Shown one piece after another: positions 12,124-22,980 of a DNA stretch of 64,000 nucleotides. The stretch comes from Triglochin maritima (Eukaryota; Streptophyta; Magnoliopsida; Alismatales; Juncaginaceae), in assembly GCA_963682175.1 (NCBI GenBank), contig OY821787.1, positions 26,018,501 through 26,082,500 on the forward strand, in the 5' to 3' direction. The notes under the pieces were generated by a model. The model saw nothing but the letters and a program-made list of their open reading frames with translations, did not search any database and was not told the DNA's origin. A program made the translations under genes and the position numbers. Every line of letters starts with the position of its first letter. Within the stretch, counting starts at the first letter, position 1.

Positions 12124-12420
12124 AATAGACGTCGGCCTTTATGACCACCGACGTCTAGTGGGGAGGGGACAGAATAGACGTCGGCCTTTAGGGTGACCGA
12201 CGTCTATATTGTACTATAGACGTCGGGTTTAAGAATACCAAGTTTGGCCGACGTCTATGGTGTATAGACGTCGACCTAAAGACGTCGGGTGTGATAGTAC
12301 CTTGTTTATCCGACGTCTATAGGGTATAGACGTCGGATGTTATAGTAGAGCGACGTCTATACGCCATGCATATAGACGTCGAGGTATAGACGTCAGAGGT
12401 ATATAATATCCGACGTCTAT
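12124..12420 (+). repeat. CACTA1 left subterminal hairpin array
   Basis: Six or so consecutive inverted repeats are seen, with left arms TAGACGTCGG and right arms CCGACGTCTA, separated by loops of about 8-22 bases. In related elements such repeats bind TNPA-type protein. Each arm contains the palindrome GACGTC. Confidence 0.85.
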
Positions 12421-13131
12421 AGGTCTTAAAGAAATCTAACATGCGCGTTTTCTCTCATTCTTTTCAGACGAAACCCACCCAAACCCTAGTCGTCCCGCGA
12501 CCCAACGCTCCTCCACGACCGATCTCCGACCCATCTGCACCGTCTCCAGCACCGCAGCGAGCTCCCAAGCTCTCCTCCACTTCTCCGGCCCTCTTCTCCT
12601 TCTTCCTCTGTCTTCCTCCGGCTTTCTCCACATGTAAGTTTTAAGTTCGTTTTTGTTGTTTAAGTTTGTCTTCCTCCGTCCTCCGTTTTTCTCCACATAT
12701 TCTATCTAAGTTAGCCTTCATCTCGTGTCGTTTGCAGCCGTCACCGCACCATCTCGTGTCTCCGAACCACAAAGAGCTCCTCCGACATCACATCTTGTTT
12801 AAGTTCGTCTTCCTCCGCCCTCCTCTGGTTCGTCACCGCATCATCTCTGTAGAAAAATTAATAAGTGAAAAATATAGGTGGAACGAGTCAAATGTAGTTT
12901 GAAATCATATCAAAACAGATCTTAACATGCATATTTGGTATTGATTCCGACTAAAAGTGTATTATCGAGGTTGCATTGAAGTCTAATTAAGATTTATCTT
13001 TGTTCATCGGCATATTCGAACCAATGCAATATTAAAATTTCGAGGTTTTACGATAGGTCCATCTAAATGAGAACTTAAATGTTGCAAACTGAACTTAGAT
13101 TGGTTTGGTTTTCTAGCTTAGATTTGTAATG

Positions 13132-13205
13132 TGAATGTGAATGTGAATGTGAATGTGATGTAATGACTTGGATTGGATTGGATTGGTTTGGTTTGGTTTG
13201 GTTTG
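13132..13205. repeat. Microsatellites (GTGAAT)n and (GGATT/GGTTT)n
   Basis: About five GTGAAT units are followed by runs of GGATT and then GGTTT within the CACTA1 leader intron. Confidence 0.85.
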
Positions 13206-13420
13206 ATTTCAGGATTTGAAGAATTTTACATATCAAATTTTAAGTGGAGGTTCTGCCAAAACTTCAATACAATTTTATTCCCAATTATTACTAATAACAT
13301 GATAGTTTGTGTTTAAAATGTTTTTCTGTCAATTCAAGTAATTATTTTTAATACTTGCTTTTAATATCATGTATGTTTATTGCCTTAATTTTTTGAATTT
13401 TAATATTATGATAATAACTC

Positions 13421-14210
13421 ATTGCCCCCCTTAAACAACTTGGCCTTTAATAACCCAAAGCAAAATATTTGACAATATTTGCTAAGTCATTCATCATATA
13501 GGATTTGCATGCATTGTATTTTTCTATTATTTACGATTTCTGTCGTAGATTGCTGGCGTAAGGTACGTACTATCTTTCACTCATCATTCATTACAAAGCA
13601 CGCATTAGTTAGTAGGACTTGCATTGAAACAAGAGTGAGGTTAGTGTTTGTTTGGTGTGTTGTTTGTTAGATTAAGGTATGAAAAACACTTTGGGGGCAG
13701 TCACCTATAGGTGATGAGGTGGGGGATTTCATCACCCTTTCCTTGGCCCAAAAACCACTTAATAAAAGAGCCTTAATAAAATCAATTAGACGTTGGCCCC
13801 TAGGATTTTCGGACGCATTAAGGAGAGGAAACCGTTTAAGACCGTTATGGTTTGAATGTCGTTGCCCATCTAGTCTCCCTGATATTTTAGGAACCTCCGG
13901 GTTCTTGATTTGCTATAGATTAGTGGTCCTCGATGTTTATGACCGTTTCGGCCTGAACGTCGTTGCCCATCTAGTCTCCCTGAGATATTAGGGACCTCCG
14001 GGTTCTTGATTTCCTACAGACTAGTGGTCCTCGGTGGGACCTCGAAGTTAGGCGTCGTCTATTACTAAGGACCTATAGTGGACTTTAGGCTTGTTTTGGC
14101 CTTGATTGCTTAGTTAGATTTCTAACCTTCGTTATTCCACGCTAGATTAAGGACTTCATCTCTTCTCCTCTGAGTCATTCTTTTTTCATCTTAATGTCTC
14201 CGAATCTTCT
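13421..14210 (+). repeat. Athila leader fragment inside the CACTA1 leader intron
   Basis: The stretch matches the leader of element C (about 35780-36480) in order: the AACTTGGCCTT block, GGTGGGGGATTTCATCACCC (13720 versus 36086), the TTTCGGACGCA block, GACCTCGAAGTTAGGCGTC (14039 versus 36330) and the TCTCCTCTGAGTC block. No LTR, primer-binding site or gag accompanies it. It contains its own 101-bp tandem duplication at 13841-14042. Confidence 0.8.
13841..14042. repeat. 101-bp tandem duplication
   Basis: Two adjacent units of 101 bp (13841-13941 and 13942-14042) share TCGTTGCCCATCTAGTCTCC and CCTCCGGGTTCTTGATTT with about ten mismatches. The matching part of element C's leader has only one unit. 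Confidence 0.8.
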
Positions 14211-14294
14211 CATCTACGAACACATTCTTTTAAATTGAAATTTTATTTCTTTTCTGCAATAATAACTATCATTTTTGCCTATGTTTAGATTGAA

Positions 14295-17200
14295 ATGGAT
14301 CGAGAGTGGATTGTTTCAAACAGATTGAGTGATGAGTATGAGAACGGAGTGAATATGTTCTTAGAGGTTGCCAAAAAACATTCTAAGAAAATGAAAGACA
14401 GCGACATGGCGTATTGTCCGTGCAATAAGTGTCATAATATGTCAGTGTTGACTTTTCGGAAAATGAAAGATCATTTGTTTGAGAAAGGTTTCGACCCTAA
14501 TTACAGAGGGTGGATATGGCACGGTGAAAATGAATCATTTAGTCATTCGAAGAATGATGGAGAAGACGATAGTGTAGAAGATCACTTAGAGGAAATGGTT
14601 CAGGATATTGGTGAAAAGTTTTCGTCCAACCCCGATTTACTTGGTAACTTGTTGAGTGACAATGAGAAACCGTTGTATAAGAATTGTACCAAATTCACTA
14701 GATTGTCAGCGGTGTTGAAGTTGTACAATTTAAAAGCTGGAAATGGTTGGTCCGATGCTTCCAGATGATAATGAGTTGCCAGATAGAACTTATGATGCAA
14801 AGAAAGTGTTGTGCCCTATGGGAATGGAATATAGGAAGATACATGCATGCCCGAACGATTGTATATTGTATAGGGGTGAGTTTGAAAACTTACATTCTTG
14901 TTCCAGGTGTAATGTTTCAAGATACAAAATGAAACGTAGTGGACCAAACCACAATGAAGAGGCTGATGAGATGAAAATCAAAGGACCTCCTGCTAAGATT
15001 TTGTGGTATCTTCCGATAATACCAAGGCTTAAACGTTTGTTTGCGGGTAAAGAGGATTCCAAGAACATGACATGGCATGCTGATCGTGAGAAACCAAATG
15101 ATCAGTTGCTACGTCACCCTGCAGATTCACCTCAGTGGAAAAAAATAGATTTCGACTTTCCTGTGTTTGGTGAAAAATCCAAGAATGTACGACTTGGACT
15201 CTTTACTGACGGAATGAATCCTTTCGGTAGTTTGAGTAGCATTCATAGTTCTTGGCCCGTTCTGCTTGTAATTTACAATCTACCCCCGTGGTTATGCATG
15301 AAACGCAAATATATCATGTTGTCCTTAATGATTTCTGGTCCGAAACAAACTGGAAACAACATCGATGTGTATTTAAGACCTTTAATTGATGACCTAAAGA
15401 GATCGTGGGATGACGGAGAGTCAGTTTTTGATTCTTATCGTAAGGAGTCGTTCCTAATGCGGGCAATGATATTTTGCACGATTAATGACTTTCCAGCTTA
15501 TGGTAATTTGTCTGGATATTCAGTCAAAGGTCATAAAGCTTGTCCAATTTGCGAGGAAAATACATGTTCTTTGCAACTAGTTAATGGTTCTAAGACTGTC
15601 TATCTCGGTCATCGGTGATTTTTGCCGGACTCCCATCCTTATCGTAGGTTGAAGAAGGCATTTAACGGAAAACAGGAGTTTCAGAATCCGCCATTTGAAA
15701 TCAGCGTCGAAAAGGTGTATGAACGTGTAAGGAACATTGAATGTGAATTTGGAAAACCTTACAAACGAGCAAACGACAAAAGTAGTTGGAAAAAAAGATC
15801 AATATTTTTTGATCTTCCTTACTGGAAAACTTTAGAAGTTAGACATTGTATTGATGTGATGCATGTAGAGAAAAATGTTTGTGATAGTCTTGTTGGCACT
15901 CTGTTGAACATACCTGGTAAAACCAAAGATGGATATAATGCAAGACTTGATCTTGTTGATATTGGTATACGAGCAATGTTGGCACCAGAGAAGAAAGGAG
16001 ATCGGAATTACTTACCTCCAGCTAGTTATACATTGTCTAGAAAGGAGAAAAGAATTCTCTGTCAGTGTTTGCACGATGTAAGAGTTCCACAAGTTTATTC
16101 TTCGAATATCAGTAGTCTTGTTGTTATGAAGGATTTGAAACTTGTGGGGATGAATTCTCACGATTGTCATACTTTAATGCAGCAGTTGTTACCTGTAGCA
16201 CTGAGATCCATACTACCGAAAGATGTTAGACATGCAATAATAAACTTGTGTTCCTTTTTCAATAAGATTTGCTGTAAAGTGGTCGATCATGTGCAGTTAG
16301 ATAAGTTACAGAATGAAATTGTGGTCACATTATGTCAGTTGGAGATGTTTTTCCCCCCTGCTTTTTTTGACATTATGATTCATCTTGTTATTCATTTGGT
16401 TGGAGAAGTTAAATTGTGCGGACCAGTTTTTTTAAGGTGGATGTATCCTTTCGAGCGTTATATGAAAGTGTTGAAAGGTTATTGCAAAAATCGTCAAAGA
16501 CCACATGCTAGTATTGTTGAAGGATACATAGATGAGGAGGTTATCGAGTTTTGCACTAGATACCTAGCAAACACCAAAACTGTTGGACTTCCGAAGAATC
16601 GTCATGATAAACGTGTCGATGGTAAAGGGACACGTGGGATGAAAATGTTAAATCCAAATGGCGATGACTTAATGACAGCATATTTTTATGTGTTGTGCAA
16701 TTCGAATGAAGTTCAACCTTACCTAAATGAACACATGAAGTTTCTAAAGGAAAGAAATCCTTTGTGGAGTGATCAACAAGTAATTAATAGTCACAATAAG
16801 AATTTCATCTCTTGGTTCAAAAATCTAGCATACAAGCGTGATGTTTCTGAGACAATACAGTGGTTGGCTTATGGTCCGCATTCTGTTGTGATAAGTTACA
16901 GTGGTTATGATATCAATGGATATTCTTTCTACACAATGTGTGAAGATGCGAAAAGTGCTGTTCAGAACAGTGGCGTCACCTTAATAGCAGAGTCTTTGCA
17001 TGTGTCTAGTTCTAAAGACAAGAATCTTGTATACGCCGACATGTCCTATTACGGTGTAATTGAAGACATATGGGAGCTAGACTTTGTTAAATTCAAAGTA
17101 CCTATATTTAGATGCAAGTGGACTGATAATAAAACTGGAGTTCGAGTGGATGATTATGGCTTCACTTTAATTGATTTTTCAAAAAAAAGGTATAAAGGAG

Positions 17201-17487
17201 AACCTTTTATTCTAGCTTCCCAAGCGAAACAAGTCTTCTATGTGGCTGATCCATGTGATAAGAAATGGGCAGTAATTTTGGAAGGGAAGAAAAAAATTGT
17301 ATCAGATGATAGCCTGATCGAGTATGAAGAGACACCACCTTTCTCTAAGCAAGCACCTGAGTTGAACTCAGTAGATGAAGAAATAAATGTTGAGACTTGT
17401 ATGTTTAGAGATGACCACGGTGAAGGTATATGGATTGACAATCCATTAAGGAAAAAAAACAGTAAAGGTGCAAATTTTCTGTTGTAA
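14295..17487 (+). pseudogene. CACTA1 transposase (tnp2-like), nearly complete but broken
   Basis: The N-terminal part (14295-14768) opens MDREWIVSNRLSDEYENGV and has CPCNKC, a transposase-associated domain. The Transposase_21 region follows (YRKIHACPNDCILYR, LWYLPIIPRLKRLF, INDFPAYGNLSGY), then VRHCIDVMHVEKNVCDSL, a DUF4218-like region (LPVALRSILPKDVRHAI to HASIVEGYI, about 16190-16525) and a DUF4216-like region (FRCKWTDNKTGV to KKWAVILEG, about 17105-17285). Two breaks are visible. The frame changes near 14745-14755, where NGWSD is followed at once by MLPDDNELPDRTYDAKK in another frame, suggesting a small deletion. An in-frame TGA lies at 15616-15618 between GHR and FLPDSHPY. Otherwise it is open for over 900 codons. 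The intact protein would bind and cut CACTA ends. The second gene begins 67 bp downstream. Confidence 0.93.
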
Positions 17488-19092
17488 CACATTGTAATAG
17501 ATATTTAATGTCTTTACCTTATTTAATTACTTGCATTTATCTTTTATAGTACAATGGCTCCGAAAAAGAAACCCACTTCCTCCGAGTCTGAAGGCTCGAA
17601 GACATACAGTACACGAGGTCCTTGTCTCATGAAAGAATTCGTTGGGAGAAGAAATAGAGACGGTAGAGTTCCAATCCAGTTTGATGACCGTCTTGAGCCG
17701 TTAGGCATGCTGTCTGATAATTGGAAGAGTTTTCTAGGTAGCTTAGCGAGGTCCAAAGTTGACATTTGTTATTCCAGTTGGGCTGATGTAGATGAGAAGT
17801 TGAAGGACACAATATGGGATAATGTGCAGGTAATGATTCCATTATAGATTTCTATAGTTTTAGTCGAACTTTTGATATATATAAAGTTAACGTGTTGTAG
17901 GAATCTTTTGAGTTCCAATCCACTGACAAATTGAAGAAAAGTGGATGACATACATGTCAGTTCGTTGGAGGGATTTCAAAACAAATTTAACGAACAAGTA
18001 CATATTCGGAGAATACCAGGATAGAAATCCATGCGATGTCTATAACTTTATCACTCCGAATCAATGGGAGCTATTCAGAAAATCCAGAGATAGCCCGGAG
18101 TTTGAGGTAACTGAGTTTCAAAACAAACTTGTTAGTTATTGATTTTAGTGACAATCTAATAAACTTTATTTTAGGCCATCCCAGCAAAAAACCAAATGAT
18201 TAGATCTTCTAACAAGTATACACATCGTATGTCTCGAGCGGGGTACCAAAAGTTAGAAACACAAATGATGGCTGAAAAAATTGTTCAAAGGAAACATGAG
18301 GCAATTGACTCTGGTATGAGTGAGCAGCAAGCAAGTAACTTATCTCCTCCTTCTCCCGTAGCTCGTTGTGATTCTTGGAAGAGAGCGAGAGTAAACTCCA
18401 GAGGGGAGTACGTCACAGACGACTCGCAAGCGATCGGCTCGAAGATAGTAAGTTGCATCACTTATATATATGTTATTAATTCAGAATCATTAATTTTATA
18501 TCTTTCAAATGTTACTAAATATTGTTTTAAACTTAGGACTTTCTGAAGTTGAGAGAATCTCAAGGCGAATTTGCTTCCGACGGTCGGAATGATATTCTAC
18601 GCGAGGCCTTGGGAAACGACGAACACCCCGGTCGTGTGCGAGGGGTAGGGAGTAGAGTTGGACTTCGACAATATTATGGGAAGACTCAACGGTCTACTGC
18701 GTTGACTAGTCATACCAAATGCCAGGAAGAGATCGCATATTTGAAGAAGTCTTTGCAACTTCGTACGGAGAGATTGGATCGTGATTTGCCTACTTCTCCT
18801 ACCCGTCGTAAGACCGGTTCTTCCGCGGAGACTACTCCTCCAGTTCCTCCAGTGTTCCACCCTGATCGACAAGATGATTTCATGTCTCATTCTCGAGAAT
18901 TGGCCCTCGTCGACGGTTCCTCATTTGGAAAGTTCGCGGATGGATCTAGATGTGCTTTATTTGTCAAAGACCCTTATCGAAGATTGGTGGGACACGGGAA
19001 AGTTTATAACATCTCCAGACACCACTTCACAAAGGTAGGAGAGGGAGAATTGAAGGTTGTAGTTGAGAGTTGCTTTGATCCTGGTGCTTTTG

Positions 19093-21131
19093 TGTAGAAT
19101 TTCATGTTTAATTATACATATATATTTTCGAAATTTTTATGTATAATAAGGATCATCTACAATTTTCTACGATTTATTTCATGCATGTATTGGTTTGTTT
19201 CAATAACTAGTTTTAAAAACTTATTAAAACAAACATGAGTCTACGAAATTCATACCTAGAAGTTCTCTAAAACTTCTTGAAGATTCGGAGATGCTGTGGA
19301 TGCTTGTTGCTGCGCCGGATGCCTCCGAGATTTCACCAAACTCTAAACGAGATTGGAGAGAGAAGAGCTAGCCTCTCGATCTCCAATAGAATTTAGAATC
19401 CAATTACTAACCCCTTTAGTTTCCTTAAGAAGATGACCTCTTGAAACTAAATCTAAACTTAAGAATTTGTGGAAATTTCGTGGAGAATTAAGAAGAGAGA
19501 TTTTGCATGAAAAACAATGAATTAATTCAACTAAGGAGGTAATGAGATAACTTGTATTTATAAGTTCTCTCCAAATTACCTATTCATGTGCAACCTCTTG
19601 CCCATGATTTCATGCAAAATTCCATCTAACCATCCATTATTTAATAATAAATAATATTAGCCACGAATTAAATCAATTATGGACCAATTCCATGCATGAT
19701 CTAATTAATTCTGCATTAACCGTCTGGACCGGTCGACCGTTTGTAGGTTCGGTTGACCGCTCGAACCTTGTTTCGGTCGACCGTTCAACAACTCGGTCGA
19801 CCGTTCGTAACATGAATTATTCCATCGCTATGTTCGGTCGACCGACCGATCACATTCGGTCGACCGTTCGAACAGATGAAAATTCCCTGTTATCGCTTGA
19901 GACATGTCCGATCGACCATGCCCTATCGGTCGACCGTTTACTGCTAACCGGTCGACCGTTGGAGCACTGTTCCGCAGACTTGTCAAATTTCGGTTTTAAC
20001 CCCTACAAAATTTGACATTTCAGGATTAACAGTAAATTCACAACTTATGTAACATATTATCCTATGTAATGATCAATCATTACACCCCATAATATTTACA
20101 TCACATATGAATTTAATTTAGATTCTAATTATGTTATTAATCACAACATAATTTTGATTTTGCTTGTTCACCCCATGTGTCATATTTTCTACATGAAACC
20201 CGACACATCCTATGAACTCCAAATCCCCATTACTCGTTTCCCAGTTTTGTGGTGTGACCTATGGGAGGATTTAAACTAAGTTGGCAGTGATATTAAGAGC
20301 TTAATATCACAAGCTATAAGCGGTATCTAGCTACACATTATAGCTCCCAATTAGTTAGATGTCTTAATTCCACTCGAACCAAAATCCGATCCATTTAGTG
20401 ATGGAGTGCACCACTTGTGTCCGTCCCTTGCCTCATAATATTTAGAATACATACAAAGTAGTATTGTGTCATCTTTGTATTAGTATTCATTTCTTGATCT
20501 CTTTAAGCTAGTTATAAATATGTCACTTAACTCAAATCACATTGTGCACATTATAACTTTGCTTTATCAAGGGGCCCACTAATATCATCACTCAATTAAG
20601 AGGGGCAATGATAGTCTTTTGACTAACTATCTTCTCCAACAAAAGTTGTACTTAACCAACCAATGCCTTTACACTACATTTATCGATAGTTCAAGACACT
20701 GATCTAATTAAGTATTCCTTAAGTGATCAGATATAAGTCTCATATCAAAGGACCAAAGACACAGTAAAATATTAATGACACAGAAACACATTTCTATAAT
20801 ATTTTACTTATTAGGTCTATTCAGTATACAAAAGTAATATTTTCCTCTTTTGCATACCCGTGTTGTCACTCACTTGTAGAGCTACAATGATCTATGACCA
20901 AACACGACAATCTTAACCCGGTAATTAATGTCCCATGCTAATTACCATGATTGCGAACCTCTTTTGTTTTATGTAAACCATTATCTTTTAGAGCTCTACG
21001 GTTAAGGACCAAGAGCTTCTTCCTCAACACTTCCAAAAGACGAATAACATAAACAAGGAACAAAATGATTTCTCATTCAATTCATAATAATTGACATTTA
21101 AAAGTAAAACTTTCAGAACACATTCCCTTCA
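19093..21131 (-). mobile_element. Copia B 3' LTR
   Basis: Plus-strand edges are TGTAGAATTTC and CATTCCCTTCA. A TATA box (minus-strand TATAAATA) lies at 19555-19562. An array of GGTCGACC palindromes at 19729-19960 lies about 170-400 bp upstream of it. The LTR aligns to 26840-28889 with scattered substitutions and a 15-bp length difference near 27450. Confidence 0.93.
19729..19960. repeat. GGTCGACC palindrome array in copia B 3' LTR
   Basis: About nine exact or one-off copies of CGGTCGACCG occur with irregular spacing of about 15-40 bp. They lie upstream of the predicted TATA box on the minus strand. The sister array is at 27487-27719. Confidence 0.85.
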
Positions 21132-21215
21132 ATCTCCCACTTGTTATTAAAGTTTTCTTTCTCATACATACTCAATGCATAAAACAATAATAACTAGGGT
21201 AAACCCCATTACATA

Positions 21216-22967
21216 TCAATCATCAAGCCAATCTACATGGTTCCTCAATCCCATGGACTCGAAATGCATTTCGCCCTTGGCTTGGGATAAGGGTTTTGTG
21301 AATGGATCAGCTGTGTTGCCGTTGGTGTCCACCCATAACAGATTTATTTTGCCTTCGTCGATGAGGTCACGCGTCACGAAGTACTTACGATCCATGTACT
21401 TCACTTTGTGGTGTGATTTGGGATCCTTGATCTGCGAGATAGATGCACTATTGTCGCAAAATAGCTCTATTGGTCCCTCGCTCGAGGGAACTACTCCAAG
21501 CTCTTCAAGGAACTTCTTGATCCACACTCCTTCCTTGCTCGCTTCAGCGACAGCCATCACTTCTGAAGCAGTGGTTGAGTCGGCCGTAGTGCTTTGCTTC
21601 CAACTACGCCAACTCACAGCTCCACCATTCAGAAGGAAGACGTATCCTGATTGCGACCTTCTATCGTCTGGATCACTCATGAAACTCGCATCCGAGTAAC
21701 CCTCAGAAATCAATTCCCTTTGTCCTCCATAAACAAGAATCTTATCCTTCGTCCGGTTAAGGTACTTCAGGATATTCTTGACCGCAGTCCAATGCTCAGG
21801 ACCTGGGTTGGATTGGTGACGACTTGTCACGCTTAGAGCATACGAGACATCGGACCTTGTGCAAGTCATCGTGTACATGATTGACCCAATTGCCGAAGCA
21901 TAAGGGACATCCTTCATGTACTCTAAGTCCTTACGTGATTGCGCACGTTGAGACTTCTTGAGTTGCACACCCATACTCATTGGCACACTGCCCTTTTTGG
22001 AGTTGTTCATCTTGAACCTTTCCAAGACCTTGTCAATGTATGTACGTTGACTCAGGCCAATGAGTCTATGGGATCTATCTCGGTATATCTTGATTCCCAA
22101 GATGTATTGAGCCTCACCCATATCTTTCATTGAAAATGCAGATTTCAATGAACTTCTCGTTTGCTCAAGCAAAGGAATATGATTACCCATGAGCAATATG
22201 TCATCGACATATAAGATTAGGAATACTACATGGCTCCCACTAACCTTCTTGTATATACAAGGTTCTTCCTTACTTTGAATGAAGTGAAGCTTCTTCACTT
22301 CCTCGTCAAAGCGTTTGTTCCAACTCCTTGATGCTTGCTTCAATCCATAAATGGATCTTTGAAGCTTGCACACCTTCTCGCTATTCTTTGGATCTTCAAA
22401 ACCTTGAGGTTGTACCATGTACACATCCTCCTCCAAGTTCCCATTAAGGAACGCCGTTTTGACATCCATTTGCCATATTTCATAATCATGAAATGCGGCA
22501 ATAGCGAGCATGATCCGAATAGACTTGAACATGGCAACCGGTGAAAAAGTTTTATCATAGTCAATTCCTTGAACTTGAGTGAAACCCTTCGCTACAAGCC
22601 TTGCTTTGTAGGTTGTCAGGTTCCCATCCATGTCCATCTTCCTCTTAAAACCCCATTTATTTTGAATGGCCTTTTTCCCTTGAGGAAGGTCAACCAAGTT
22701 CCACACTTGATTATCATACATGGATTCTATTTCGCATTCCATGGCCTTAAGCCATAGTTTGGAGTCTTCCCTTTCCATTCCTTCTTGGAAGGTCAAGGGA
22801 TCATTAGTATCTAGTACCATGATTTCATGAAGTCCCAGATAGATATCGGGTTTCTTCCTTTCCCTTGTTGACCTTCTAAGTTCTTTTGGTTCTTCTCGTG
22901 TCTCTCGAACTTCTTCCACAATTTCTTGAGGAGTTGGTTCACATTCAATTCTGGAACGTACGTACAC
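21216..22967 (-). CDS. Copia B pol, second part: reverse transcriptase and RNase H
   Basis: The frame starts just after the frame break near 22970 and holds the copia RT: WNLVDLPQGKKAIQNKW, then TYKARLVAKGFTQVQGIDY, MDVKTAFLNGNLEEDVYM, GLKQASRSWNKRF and the active site LYVDDILLMG. RNase H follows, with SDASFMSDPDDRRSQSGYVF, TTASEVMAVAEASKEGVWI and CDNSASISQIKDP. It ends in TADPFTKPLSQAKGEMH, a normal copia C-terminus, next to the purine tract at 21132-21140. The enzyme copies element RNA into DNA inside the virus-like particle. The open frame is full-length for this part. It would need the upstream part in frame to be made as one polyprotein, so as it stands it is probably silent. Confidence 0.93.
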   Translation of the reverse strand: MYVRSRIECEPTPQEIVEEVRETREEPKELRRSTRERKKPDIYLGLHEIMVLDTNDPLTFQEGMEREDSKLWLKAMECEIESMYDNQVWNLVDLPQGKKAIQNKWGFKRKMDMDGNLTTYKARLVAKGFTQVQGIDYDKTFSPVAMFKSIRIMLAIAAFHDYEIWQMDVKTAFLNGNLEEDVYMVQPQGFEDPKNSEKVCKLQRSIYGLKQASRSWNKRFDEEVKKLHFIQSKEEPCIYKKVSGSHVVFLILYVDDILLMGNHIPLLEQTRSSLKSAFSMKDMGEAQYILGIKIYRDRSHRLIGLSQRTYIDKVLERFKMNNSKKGSVPMSMGVQLKKSQRAQSRKDLEYMKDVPYASAIGSIMYTMTCTRSDVSYALSVTSRHQSNPGPEHWTAVKNILKYLNRTKDKILVYGGQRELISEGYSDASFMSDPDDRRSQSGYVFLLNGGAVSWRSWKQSTTADSTTASEVMAVAEASKEGVWIKKFLEELGVVPSSEGPIELFCDNSASISQIKDPKSHHKVKYMDRKYFVTRDLIDEGKINLLWVDTNGNTADPFTKPLSQAKGEMHFESMGLRNHVDWLDD

Positions 22968-22980
22968 TTGGTGGGGATGA

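Larger units (their letters stand above)
12421..14294 (+). promoter_or_regulatory. CACTA1 promoter, 5' untranslated exon and leader intron
   Basis: A CT-rich stretch (about 12470-12630) with AAACCCTAG looks like an untranslated leader. A good splice donor (CAT/GTAAGTT) lies at 12634, and an acceptor (ATGTTTAG) at 14281-14288, six bases before the transposase ATG at 14295. The inferred intron contains two microsatellites and a stretch of Athila leader sequence. The splice sites are predictions from consensus. Confidence 0.5.

Noticed and set aside
12124..12420. CRISPR-like array
   Set aside because: The repeats are inverted, vary in length and stand at the ends of a CACTA transposon in plant DNA.
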